Shown piece by piece: positions 45,454 to 53,535 of a DNA stretch of 64,000 nt. Both the position numbers and the translations under genes were made by a program. Within the stretch, counting starts at the first letter, position 1, and every line of letters begins with the position of its first letter. The DNA lies in contig JACJOC010000017.1 in NCBI GenBank assembly GCA_014695345.1, positions 234,283-298,282 of the forward strand. The letters are read 5' to 3'. This DNA is from Cyanobacteria bacterium FACHB-471. Its GTDB lineage: Bacteria; Cyanobacteriota; Cyanobacteriia; Elainellales; Elainellaceae. The notes under the pieces were generated by a model. It saw nothing but the letters and a program-made list of their open reading frames with translations, ran no database searches and was not told where the DNA came from.

Positions 45454-46173
45454 ATGAGTGAGATTACAATGGTCGCCCAGATTCTTTCAATTCAAGTTGG
45501 ACTGCCCAAATCGCTTGGTTTAACAGGTGCGCCAGACCCAATGGATCGTCCTTGGTCTACAGGTTTCTTCAAGAAGTCGATTCAGGGAGAAGTCTGGCTC
45601 GGAAGCACTAATTTAGCTGGGGATGGTCAAGCCGATCTCAAACATCATGGCGGTGTGGAAAAAGCGGTACTGGCCTATGCGGCTGAACACTATCCCTCTT
45701 GGCAAGCGCGTTTGAAGTTGCCCGACCTCTCCCATGGAGCGTTTGGAGAGAACTTTACGGTTGCTGAGCAAACAGAATCATCCGTTTGCATTGGTGATAT
45801 CTATGACATCGGTGAAGCTCAAGTTCAGGTGTCTCAACCCCGCCAGCCTTGCTGGAAATTATCGCGTCGTTGGCGAATTCGGGATCTTGCATTCCAAGTT
45901 CAGGCGACTGGGCAAACTGGATGGTATTTTCGCGTATTGAAAGAAGGCATGGTGGAAGCGGGAATGAAACTGGTGTTGCGCGATCGCCCGTTTCCCCAAT
46001 GGACGGTCGCACGAGCCAACCAAATTATGCATCACGAATTAAACAATAGGGAAGCAGCGGTTGCACTGGCAAACTGTCCGTTGCTGGCAGTAAATTGGCA
46101 ACGCACTTTGTCCAATCGAGCTGCTAAAAATGTCAATCCAAATCCGGTTCTACGACTCTGGGGCGAGAACTGA
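45454..46173 (+). CDS. MOSC domain protein, YiiM-like (239 aa)
   Basis: MOSC proteins carry sulfur or molybdopterin-linked chemistry. YiiM relatives reduce N-hydroxylated base analogues and other N-oxides. The conserved features are DGQADLKHHGGVEKAVLAY near residue 52-70, GAFGENFTV near residue 93-101, and the Mo-cofactor Cys region QPRQPCWKL near residue 129-137. RBS TAGGAGC precedes ATG 45454. It lies 18 bp after the globin gene. A reductase partner is not visible in the window. Confidence 0.85.
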   Translation: MSEITMVAQILSIQVGLPKSLGLTGAPDPMDRPWSTGFFKKSIQGEVWLGSTNLAGDGQADLKHHGGVEKAVLAYAAEHYPSWQARLKLPDLSHGAFGENFTVAEQTESSVCIGDIYDIGEAQVQVSQPRQPCWKLSRRWRIRDLAFQVQATGQTGWYFRVLKEGMVEAGMKLVLRDRPFPQWTVARANQIMHHELNNREAAVALANCPLLAVNWQRTLSNRAAKNVNPNPVLRLWGEN

Positions 46174-46247
46174 GCCTGATCGCGCTACGACGATTGCAGA
46201 AGAAATCCAATTGGCGATCGCCCTTACAACTAACAGGAGAACAAACA

Positions 46248-46496
46248 ATGGATACGATTGCACTGGTTCCTAACAACTCGTTGATTACCGAAACACCTGA
46301 GGAAGGACGGCAATTAGCTGTGAAACTGGCGCGACTAATTATCAAGCTGACTCAACCTGATGAAGAGAAGCGCAAGCAGCTACGAGATGTCTATGGTAAC
46401 GAGGCCATGATGTTGATTGCCGTGGGACAAACCGTTGCTACTGAGTTTGCCACAATCGCCGCTGCTAACAATTATTGGAAAAATAGTGAGGTCTGA
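46248..46496 (+). CDS. Hexameric tyrosine-coordinated heme protein (HTHP, 82 aa)
   Basis: HTHP is a small protein that forms a hexameric ring around six hemes coordinated by tyrosine, with reported peroxidase and catalase activity. The sequence matches closely: TPEEGRQLAVKLARL near residue 15, KLTQPDEEKRKQLRDVYG near 35, and VATEFATIAAANNYWK near the C-terminus. The expected Tyr ligand is probably in the DVYG region. AGGAGA precedes ATG 46248, where a longer frame would add 18 residues. It is followed after one base by the Rof-like gene. I recognised it from memory and could not run a profile search. Confidence 0.8.
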   Translation: MDTIALVPNNSLITETPEEGRQLAVKLARLIIKLTQPDEEKRKQLRDVYGNEAMMLIAVGQTVATEFATIAAANNYWKNSEV

Positions 46497-46497
46497 G

Positions 46498-46743
46498 ATG
46501 AATGATTATTGTTTAGTAGACTGTGGTTTTCATGATCAGCTAGAAGCCCTCGCAACGCTACGGCAAACTTGTCAAATTTCCTATCGCACTGCGACTGAGG
46601 AAATCGTTGAAGTTCAAAGTCAGATTGTGGATGTCTATGCTGCGAACCAAGCCGATTTTTTGAAGCTCAAACATGGAACTGAGATTCGGCTCGATCGCTT
46701 GATCTCAGTCAACGGTAATCCGACTCGTTTTGCTCAGGAGTAG
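46498..46743 (+). CDS. Rof/YaeO-like Rho-binding antiterminator (81 aa)
   Basis: The YaeO (Rof) family inhibits Rho by binding its RNA-binding site. The order of features fits: YCLVDCGFHDQLEALATLRQ with the N-terminal acidic pair, a central beta strand with EEIVEVQSQIVDVYA, and the C-terminal IRLDRLISVNG, which matches the E. coli ending LRLDKITSF. ATG 46498 is used, one base after the HTHP stop. As cyanobacteria are generally thought to lack Rho, its function here is unclear: it may bind another OB-fold RNA-binding protein or act as a transferred remnant. Confidence 0.65.
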   Translation: MNDYCLVDCGFHDQLEALATLRQTCQISYRTATEEIVEVQSQIVDVYAANQADFLKLKHGTEIRLDRLISVNGNPTRFAQE

Positions 46744-46747
46744 CATA

Positions 46748-47383
46748 ATGGCAATCCAACTCAAGATCGATCGCGTCTTACAAGGTTCATTTGACCTCAA
46801 ATCGCTGAATCTTCTGTTTGTGTTTCAAGTGAATTGTCCCGGTTGTTTCATCTATGGGTTCCCACTCGTCAACAAGTTGTATTGGAAGTATCGTGAATCT
46901 GGATTAAATGTTCTGGGGCTCTCAACTGCATTTGAGGATTTTGAGTACAACACTGCTGTAAATACAGAGTTGCTTTTGACTCAGAGGCAGACGGTTGGTG
47001 CGACTCGGCAAGCCCTCGGAGAGAATTACGCTCAAGCAATTGATTTTCCTATTGCGATCGATCAACTCACCACAGGTACAGCACTTGCAACATCTGCGAA
47101 CATCGAGCTAGTGTGTGAGGCGATCACTGGTTTCGGTAATTCCTCCCGCCTCGAACAAGAAGCGTTGCGTCAAAAAGTGAAGGCTTACCTGCAAAAGAGT
47201 GCTCAAACATCAGCAACCTTTACGCTGAATCATCTACCAGGAACACCAACCTTTCTTCTAGTTGATCAAAACCTACAATTACTGGATGGATGGTTTGGAC
47301 ATACGCCTGAAGCAGATGTGATTCAACAAATTGAGAAACACATCAACACTCTCAATCGAGTGACCCAGGAACTATGCACATAA
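46748..47383 (+). CDS. Thioredoxin-fold (TlpA/AhpC-like) protein with CPGC site (211 aa)
   Basis: It has a thioredoxin fold, with the active-site strand LLFVFQVNCPGCFIYGFPLV near residue 24-43, where CxxC is CPGC. The central region holds an insertion of about 60 residues, and the C-terminal cis-Pro region is HLPGTPTFLLVDQNL near residue 162. There is no signal peptide, so it works in the cytoplasm. It overlaps tpx by 10 bp and begins 5 bp after the Rof-like gene. It could reduce the neighbouring Tpx, which lacks its own resolving Cys. Confidence 0.8.
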   Translation: MAIQLKIDRVLQGSFDLKSLNLLFVFQVNCPGCFIYGFPLVNKLYWKYRESGLNVLGLSTAFEDFEYNTAVNTELLLTQRQTVGATRQALGENYAQAIDFPIAIDQLTTGTALATSANIELVCEAITGFGNSSRLEQEALRQKVKAYLQKSAQTSATFTLNHLPGTPTFLLVDQNLQLLDGWFGHTPEADVIQQIEKHINTLNRVTQELCT

Positions 47384-47910
47384 CCTTTCATGGGAAACGA
47401 ATGCGCTTGATTGGATTGCCGATGAAGGTTGGCACTCGTGCCCGTGATGTGCGGGTCATCGACAATAACTTGTTGCCCGTGCTGCCACTGGAGCGATCGC
47501 GAGGCAAAGTCCGTCTGTTACTCACAGTTCCTTCTTTGGATATGCCAGTCTGTAGTGATGAGATCCACAAGTTCAGCCATCATCTAACCTTACTGGGTCA
47601 GCAATTAACTGATTTTGTTGAAGTTTTTCTCCTCTCCGCCGACCTTCCCTTTGCTCAAACTCGTTGGCAGGCGATTGAGAAAGTTACCAATATCACCATG
47701 CTTTCAGATTATCGCGATCTGGACTTTGCCCGCAGTTGGGGACTGCTCGTTCAGGATCTAGGATTACTAACACACGCTGTTTATGTCGTAGATTCTACAG
47801 GCATTGTTACCTATCAAGAAATTGTCACTGAACTGACGGCTGAACCCGACTATGCTGTTGCTTTTGCAGTGCTTTCCGCAGAAATCGCCACATTGAAAGC
47901 GGCATCGTAA
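47374..47910 (+). CDS. tpx: Thiol peroxidase (Tpx family), resolving Cys missing
   Basis: This atypical 2-Cys peroxiredoxin group reduces lipid and organic hydroperoxides. The peroxidatic Cys is in VPSLDMPVCSDEIHKF near residue 52-67, and the structural segment DLPFAQTRW follows near residue 90. In E. coli Tpx that segment continues with the resolving Cys (FAQARFCG), but here the next residues are QAIE, so the enzyme is a 1-Cys type needing an outside reductant. It overlaps the thioredoxin-fold gene by 10 bp, which is the obvious candidate partner. Confidence 0.85.
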   Translation: MHITFHGKRMRLIGLPMKVGTRARDVRVIDNNLLPVLPLERSRGKVRLLLTVPSLDMPVCSDEIHKFSHHLTLLGQQLTDFVEVFLLSADLPFAQTRWQAIEKVTNITMLSDYRDLDFARSWGLLVQDLGLLTHAVYVVDSTGIVTYQEIVTELTAEPDYAVAFAVLSAEIATLKAAS

Positions 47911-47917
47911 AGTATCC

Positions 47918-48631
47918 ATGAACAACTCTCAACCCGATCGCGACACAGAATCAGCCCTTCCCGCCGAACAGCCGAATGCGGATGTCATTGTTAATCCCTT
48001 TGATGCCTCAACTGCGATCGAGCAACATATCTTGATTGGTCTGGAGAAAATTGGGCTAGTGCTGAGAAGTCAATCTTGGCAGGGTGCCGGACAGCAAGGG
48101 TTAACGCCGACTCAAGGGCAAATTCTGGCGCTGCTGATTGACAAGGGCAAAGCAGGGATGCGGTTGACAGAAGTGTCGAAAAATTTGGCAGTCACGGCTG
48201 CGACGGCCAGTGATGCGGTCACGTCGCTAGTCGAGAAAGGGTTAGTGCAGAAAACTCGATCGCCCGCTGATGGACGAGCGATCGCGATTACATTGACCAC
48301 TCAAGGACAACAAGCCGCCGCTCAAACCACGTCCTGGTCTAATTTTCTGCTTAATACAGTAGATGAACTATCGGAGGAGGAACAAGTCATCTTCCTGCGA
48401 GGACTGATTAAGATGATTCGCAAGCTTCAAGAACAAGGACAAGTTTCAGTGGCAAAAATGTGTGTCACTTGTCAATTCTTTCAGCCCAATCGATATTTCG
48501 ATTCGGAACGTCCGCATCATTGTGCGCTGGTCAATGCGCCCTTTGGCGATCGTCATCTTCGTCTCAACTGTGCCGAACACGTTGCAGCCGATCCTGAAAC
48601 CGCTAAACAAAACTGGAACCTTTATCTTTAG
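47918..48631 (+). CDS. MarR family regulator with C-terminal Cys/His cluster (237 aa)
   Basis: A winged-helix MarR domain (about residues 35-170) with MRLTEVSKNLAVTAATASDAV near residue 80 and a wing (SPADGRAIAITL) is followed by a C-terminal tail. The tail is CVTCQFF, then HHCALVNAPF, then LNCAEH near residues 185-228. That cluster of four Cys and two or three His is a likely Zn or Fe-S site and could sense peroxide or NO. It is the last gene of the stress operon, 8 bp after tpx, and probably controls it. Confidence 0.85.
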   Translation: MNNSQPDRDTESALPAEQPNADVIVNPFDASTAIEQHILIGLEKIGLVLRSQSWQGAGQQGLTPTQGQILALLIDKGKAGMRLTEVSKNLAVTAATASDAVTSLVEKGLVQKTRSPADGRAIAITLTTQGQQAAAQTTSWSNFLLNTVDELSEEEQVIFLRGLIKMIRKLQEQGQVSVAKMCVTCQFFQPNRYFDSERPHHCALVNAPFGDRHLRLNCAEHVAADPETAKQNWNLYL

Positions 48632-48802
48632 TTTTCTCGTTTCCGAGAGATGTTAGCTAATTCGCAAAGATTCTCTGAAGCCTCTTACCGACAATTGCCT
48701 CTTTTGTTACTCAATTTCTGACGCAATTTGCCTTGAATAAATTATCCTTTTGTTGAGTCTCGATTTTTGTTTAAGTTCCGCTAGGTGAAGTAGGGAAGCC
48801 GA

Positions 48803-49708
48803 ATGCTGAAAACAGAATCTGTGACCGATAGCCTTATTAGTCCGCTTGAACTCGGTCAACGGTTAAATAAACCTCCAGTGTTATCTAGCCGCCAACTGGG
48901 CTGGAATGGAATTTTAGTTGAGCAATGCCAATGTTCCTCACCGTCATCTTTTGAAATGGAACTTCCCGCCATATCAGCTCATTGGCTCAACTTGTCCTTG
49001 GGGCGTCCTGCTGCTTTGATCCAGAAACGTGACGATCGCCTGCATGAATCGATTATTCAGAAGGGAGACAGCATCTTTGTTCCGGCTGGGCAGCCAAGCT
49101 ATTGGCGCCAACACGAAGGTGATATTTGCTGCCCGATGCACATTTGCTTGAAACCGGAATTGATCGAACAAGTTGCTGAAGCATCCGAAATTGATACAAA
49201 GCGGATCAACCTCGTGAACTGTTTCGGAAAGCAAGATTTACAGCTTCATCATATTGCGATGCTGCTTTTAGCTGAATTGCAGTCAGGTGCCATCATAGGG
49301 CGATTATATGTTGAATCATTGACTCAAGTATTAGTTATTCATCTCCTGAGACACTACTCTCAGTCGGCACAGATTATTACGTCTGAAAACAGGAGGCTAA
49401 CTCATGCTCAGTTGCAGCAAGTGATCGACTATATTCACACCTACCTTAACCGGGATTTGTCCCTGGCTGAACTGGCAGACGTGATCAACATCAGCCCCAC
49501 TTACTTTGCTAATTTGTTCAAACAAGCTACGGGGATTTCACCACATCAGTATGTGATTCGACAGCGAGTGGAACGGGCGAAAGTGATGCTAACGAAAACG
49601 GATTTGGCGATCGCAGACATTGCGTTACAAGTCGGTTTTTCCAGTCAAAGTCATTTAACGCAACACTTTAAGCGATTTACGGGAATGACACCTAAGCAAA
49701 TTCGCTAA
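48803..49708 (+). CDS. AraC family transcriptional regulator, copy 1 (301 aa)
   Basis: The N-terminal cupin-like ligand domain contains RDDRLHESIIQKGDSIFVPAG-type features near residue 77-95. The C-terminal AraC DNA-binding domain has two helix-turn-helices (SLAELADVINISPTYFANLF and LAIADIALQVGFSSQSHLTQ). ATG 48803. It shares over most of its length the sequence of the second AraC gene (52310), and the 75 bp after its stop are also conserved. Its target is probably the cupin gene that follows. Confidence 0.9.
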   Translation: MLKTESVTDSLISPLELGQRLNKPPVLSSRQLGWNGILVEQCQCSSPSSFEMELPAISAHWLNLSLGRPAALIQKRDDRLHESIIQKGDSIFVPAGQPSYWRQHEGDICCPMHICLKPELIEQVAEASEIDTKRINLVNCFGKQDLQLHHIAMLLLAELQSGAIIGRLYVESLTQVLVIHLLRHYSQSAQIITSENRRLTHAQLQQVIDYIHTYLNRDLSLAELADVINISPTYFANLFKQATGISPHQYVIRQRVERAKVMLTKTDLAIADIALQVGFSSQSHLTQHFKRFTGMTPKQIR

Positions 49709-49785
49709 CCTCATAAGAATCTGATAAATCGTTGTAAGAATCCGAAAGAAGTTGAGCATTGGAACTGAATACACTTTAGGTATAA
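49709..49785. repeat. Non-coding segment shared with the region after AraC copy 2
   Basis: The block directly after the stop reads CATAAGAATCTGATAAATCG and continues through TTGTAAGAATCCGAAAGAAG; it is nearly identical to 53192-53270. Conservation outside the coding sequence points to a duplicated regulatory region, probably an AraC binding site or a promoter of the gene downstream. Confidence 0.7.
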
Positions 49786-49929
49786 AGAATCAGAAGAATT
49801 CCATACAAACTTCCCCGCACAGAGCAATATACAACTTGTTCTTATACATCTATTAAATTCAGGCAAACAATACAACGACTGAGTTGCAGGACTTACAGCA
49901 ATTTTCACTTAGATAAACCATAAATTCCT

Positions 49930-49957
49930 GTAGGGGCAGTTCGCGAACTGCCCCTAC
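49930..49957. repeat. 28-bp perfect palindrome of the GTAGGGGC family
   Basis: The two 14-base arms GTAGGGGCAGTTCG and CGAACTGCCCCTAC meet without a spacer. It lies 22 bp before the cupin gene start. It is the most perfect copy of the family in the window. Confidence 0.8.
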
Positions 49958-49979
49958 GCTATGGCTTACCCATCGGAAA

Positions 49980-50600
49980 ATGGCTGTAAATCACCGCAAT
50001 ACTGATTGTGAACACGACGATTACATTAGTATCAGAGATCAAATCATGAAACAGTCAGCAGATTTCTTCGTTCGTAGCGCGGTGACGGAGACCACCCGGT
50101 CCTACATGGGCAGTCTCATGTCTTTTCTCGTGACATCAACCGAGACCGAAAACCGCTTCTTCCTTCTGGAGCTTCGGATGAAACCGGGAAATGAGCCGCC
50201 ACCCCATCTCCATTATGACCAGGATGAGGTGTATTACATTCTAGAAGGCGAACTGGAGGTGTACTGCATGGGCGAAGTCCGGACAGTGCGGGCAGGCGAA
50301 ACGATCTTCCTCCCCCGCAACCAAGCGCACGCATTCTACTACCTGTCGCCCACCCTCCGGTTCCTCGCCCTGTTGCAACCCGGCGGTTCGGACGGATACG
50401 GTCTGAACGGGTACTTTGAAGCGATGTCGAGTCCGTCCACCAGCATGGAACTACCTGCGATCGCGACCACATACGCGCTCTCCGATCCAGTTCCCGCCAT
50501 TGCGCTGGCTGCCAAGTACGGAGTTAAGATGCTGACCCCGGAAGAAACGGCGGAACTGTTGCCCCACTACCCCGGCTTCGGGGTACCGCGAAAGAACTAG
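49980..50600 (+). CDS. Cupin domain protein (206 aa)
   Basis: This double-stranded beta-helix protein has motif 1 as PPPHLHYDQDEVYYILEGEL near residues 73-92 (metal ligands His, His, Glu) and motif 2 as PRNQAHAFYYL near residues 117-127. It resembles quercetin-dioxygenase-like cupins; substrate unknown. ATG 49980 is used; ATG 50046 is an alternative. Codon use is GC-rich at third positions in its second half, unlike its neighbours, which suggests acquisition by transfer. It lies after AraC copy 1. Confidence 0.85.
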   Translation: MAVNHRNTDCEHDDYISIRDQIMKQSADFFVRSAVTETTRSYMGSLMSFLVTSTETENRFFLLELRMKPGNEPPPHLHYDQDEVYYILEGELEVYCMGEVRTVRAGETIFLPRNQAHAFYYLSPTLRFLALLQPGGSDGYGLNGYFEAMSSPSTSMELPAIATTYALSDPVPAIALAAKYGVKMLTPEETAELLPHYPGFGVPRKN

Positions 50601-50757
50601 AGTCATTACCTTTAGTTTTGACGAAGCACTGCTACTTTGCCAGGTATCAGAGGATCAGTGGGCAGCGTGGATTTCTGATCATAGTGAAGCGGTGCTACAC
50701 ACCCGTCAATTTTGCGATCGCTTTTAGATGACTTAGGTGCAACTCGAGTTTTGAACT

Positions 50758-51156
50758 ATGTTAACCGCAACTCAAACCATTGAATTTTGCTCTACAGACC
50801 TCGACAAAGAGGTTGTTCATTTGCTCAATTATGCAAGAACTAAGCTGCTAACCAAGATACCACGACAGCTAAAAATGACATCCTACCTGCGGCTCTGTTG
50901 CCTCGCCATTTGCAAGCTGCGCCAGAAACCGGGATTAGCAGGCAAGCCTAGCCTAAACGAGACATTTGACGATTCCTATTCGCATTTACTGCAAGCACTT
51001 TGTAATCACAATGCTGAATGGTGGAGGCATTGCTGGAGCAGCGATCGCGGCGTCCTTAAATCTGATGATCCAACGATCGACAAACTACTACAACCGCTAG
51101 AGTATTTCGTTGAAATCTACACTTGCAAGTACTCAAGCAATCAAAAGCTACCTTAA
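50758..51156 (+). CDS. Hypothetical protein (132 aa)
   Basis: I do not recognise this ORF. It is rich in Leu and Cys (LRLCCLAICKLRQKPGLAGK), helical, and has no membrane helix or signal. ATG 50758 has no clear ribosome site. It lies 22 bp before the SDR gene on the same strand and 157 bp after the cupin gene, so it could share its transcript. A tail before it (50625-50730) codes for FDEALLLCQVSEDQWAAWIS in frame with a stop and may be a degraded gene. Confidence 0.4.
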   Translation: MLTATQTIEFCSTDLDKEVVHLLNYARTKLLTKIPRQLKMTSYLRLCCLAICKLRQKPGLAGKPSLNETFDDSYSHLLQALCNHNAEWWRHCWSSDRGVLKSDDPTIDKLLQPLEYFVEIYTCKYSSNQKLP

Positions 51157-51177
51157 ACAGCAACAAAGGAGAAAACG

Positions 51178-51957
51178 ATGAAACTTGAAAATAAAGTGAT
51201 CTTGATTACGGGAGCAACTTCGGGAATTGGCAAGGCAACTGCTAAAGCATTCGGTGTTGCAGGAGCTAAAGTGGTTTTCTCAGGACGACGCGAACCAGAA
51301 GGTAAAGCAACGGAAGCTCAATTACGAGATGCTGGCATTGACTGTTTATTTGTGCGATCGGATGTCTCGAACGAAGCCGAGATAAAAGCGCTTGTGCAAA
51401 CCACCGTCGAGAAGTTTGGGAGACTCGACTTTGCCTTTAATAACGCGAGCATAGAGGCACTTCCAAAACCTCTGCATGAGCAATCGATCGAAGACTTTGA
51501 CAAACTGATGACAATTAACACACGGGGGCTGTTCTTGTGCATGAAATATGAAATTCAGCAAATGCTGACTCAAGGAGCCGGGGCGAACGACTCTCGTAGT
51601 GCTTACGCTATCGTCAATACCTCCTCGTTAGCAGGGTTGATTGCGTTTCCATGGGCATCTCCATATGCCGCGAGTAAACATGCCGTCATGGGACTGACAC
51701 GAGCGGCAGCGTTGGACTATGCCAAGCAGGGCATTCGGATTAATGCGGTTACCCCCGGTGCTACTGCGACTGAGATGCTTGATCGTAGCCTTGATCGAAT
51801 GGGTATCACGGCTGATGATTTTGCATCTACGATTCCGATGGGGCGTATAGGACAGGTAGAAGAAATTGCTCAAGCTGTCGTTTTTCTTTGCTCTGATGCT
51901 GCCAGCTACATCACTGGGCAACCCTTAGTGATCGATGGCGGATTTACAGTAACCTGA
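51178..51957 (+). CDS. SDR family oxidoreductase (259 aa)
   Basis: This classical short-chain dehydrogenase/reductase has the NAD(P)-binding [11 protein letters not shown] near residue 12, the NNAS motif near residue 90, and the catalytic Ser and Tyr-x-x-x-Lys in [11 protein letters not shown] and YAASKHA near residue 161. The tail [20 protein letters not shown] matches. The substrate is unknown; the position in a redox-stress locus suggests detoxification of aldehydes or ketones. AAAGGAG precedes ATG 51178. Confidence 0.9.
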   Translation: MKLENKVILITGATSGIGKATAKAFGVAGAKVVFSGRREPEGKATEAQLRDAGIDCLFVRSDVSNEAEIKALVQTTVEKFGRLDFAFNNASIEALPKPLHEQSIEDFDKLMTINTRGLFLCMKYEIQQMLTQGAGANDSRSAYAIVNTSSLAGLIAFPWASPYAASKHAVMGLTRAAALDYAKQGIRINAVTPGATATEMLDRSLDRMGITADDFASTIPMGRIGQVEEIAQAVVFLCSDAASYITGQPLVIDGGFTVT

Positions 51958-52309
51958 CCGAAACGTTCGCAACGTGGAGGCTAATTGCTTTTAAAGGAGT
52001 CTATGCGTTCCACTGGCAACACATTCAATTAGTCGTTCCTGTCGAGCCATATCTCACCCAGGAGAGGTTGCCAACCTGATTATTGAAGCAGCAAACTCTG
52101 CTATGACAACAAGCTCTGCTGTGAAGTAATGCCGATCGCCAAAAGTTTGCAATGATGATAAGTGATACAAAAAGCTATGATTTGAGTACCCAAATTCGAT
52201 ACTCTCAGTCTATCCCCTGTTGATTTTGGCTCGCCATTGCTTGGTTGTCTGTGTTGCCCCTTAATAGTGCGGTCTGTGTCTTTATATCTTGCACTCAGGA
52301 GACTGTCTT
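51958..52309. other. Gene-free 352 bp before AraC copy 2, possible gene remnants
   Basis: One frame (about 52039-52128) reads AISHPGEVANLIIEAANSAM and then stops, which resembles a short fragment of a gene tail. The stretch holds no clear promoter or RNA by eye. Confidence 0.35.
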
Positions 52310-53191
52310 ATGCCAAGCGAACGCAGCCAACGGTTTGATCATAAAACTTCGGTGTTGTCCAGTCGGCAAATGGGCTGGAATGGCATCTTGGTTGAGCAGC
52401 ATCAACACTCTACAACGCCGGGTGAAACAGCAGAAGGAGAACTTCCTGCCCTGTCTAATCATTGGCTGATCTTACCCCTGCAACATCCCACACATTTTCA
52501 CTTGAGGTCTGACGATCGCCTACATGAAACAATCTTTCAGAACGGGGACAGCCTTTTAGTTCCTGCTGGAAAACCAATCTACTGGCGTTGTTCAACAAGT
52601 CACTTATTCGAGACAAAACTGCATATTCACTTACAGCCGGGGCTGGTTAAACAAGTTGCCCAAGCGTCTGAAATAAACACAAAGCGGGTCGAGCTCACCA
52701 ACCACTTCGCCAGGCAGGACTTGAATCTTCAGTATATTGCCATGCTGCTTTTAGCTGAGATGCGTTCAGATGGGATGATGGGGCGATTATATATCGAATC
52801 CCTGACTCAAGCGTTAACCATTCATCTCTTGCGGCACTATTCTGAGGTTGCACAAATCATCACGCCTGAGAACAGAAGCTTAACTCGTACGCAATTGCAG
52901 CAAGCTATTGACTATATTCACACTCACCTGAATCAAGATTTATCTCTGGCTGAACTGGCAAGCGTGATCAATATCAGCCCCACTTACTTCGCCAATTTAT
53001 TCAAACAGGCGATGGGGATTTCGCCGCACCAGTATGTGATTCAACAGCGGGTAGAACAGGCGAAAGTGATGTTGAGTAAGACGGATTTAGCGATCGCAGA
53101 CATTGCCTTACAAGTCGGCTTCTCCAGCCAAAGCCATTTGACGCAACACTTTAAGCGATTCACGGGAATGACACCCAGGCAGGTTCGCTAA
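52310..53191 (+). CDS. AraC family transcriptional regulator, copy 2 (293 aa)
   Basis: It is a paralogue of the gene at 48803, with identical blocks LSSRQMGWNGILVEQ near residue 17, DDRLHETIFQNGDSLLVPAG, and the AraC domain LAELASVINISPTYFANLFK near residue 215. The second HTH is LAIADIALQVGFSSQSHLTQ. I used ATG 52310 behind AGGAG instead of TTG 52289. It is followed by the shared 75-bp segment and then the secreted protein, DUF4331 and oxidase genes, which are its likely targets. Confidence 0.9.
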   Translation: MPSERSQRFDHKTSVLSSRQMGWNGILVEQHQHSTTPGETAEGELPALSNHWLILPLQHPTHFHLRSDDRLHETIFQNGDSLLVPAGKPIYWRCSTSHLFETKLHIHLQPGLVKQVAQASEINTKRVELTNHFARQDLNLQYIAMLLLAEMRSDGMMGRLYIESLTQALTIHLLRHYSEVAQIITPENRSLTRTQLQQAIDYIHTHLNQDLSLAELASVINISPTYFANLFKQAMGISPHQYVIQQRVEQAKVMLSKTDLAIADIALQVGFSSQSHLTQHFKRFTGMTPRQVR

Positions 53192-53270
53192 TTTCATAAG
53201 AATCTGATAAATCGTTGTAAGAACCTGAAAGAAGTTGAGTAGTAGAACTCATACACTTCAGGTAGACAAA
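53192..53270. repeat. Non-coding segment shared with the region after AraC copy 1
   Basis: It is the second copy of the segment at 49709-49785 (CATAAGAATCTGATAAATCG, then TTGTAAGAACCTGAAAGAAG). It marks the end of a duplication that includes the AraC gene and its downstream flank. Confidence 0.7.
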
Positions 53271-53535
53271 ACAAAGAAAATTCAATGCAGCCAGCATCAG
53301 ACAGAGAGGAGCATATTAGCGTTCAAGCTTTTGCTGCTTGTCATCAATTTTTGGTTCGAGACTTCTATCCCCAATACCGTTTTGCAACACAACCGTAAAT
53401 CGCTTTGAGTCTGGAATTCGGAACAACTTAGAACCCAACAACTTAATTCTGTCTTGGATGGAGAGCAGGCGAATCGCGTCTTTCTATCTCCTTGCTCGAT
53501 TTTCAATCACTATTTCTAAGCAACAGGAGTTTGAT

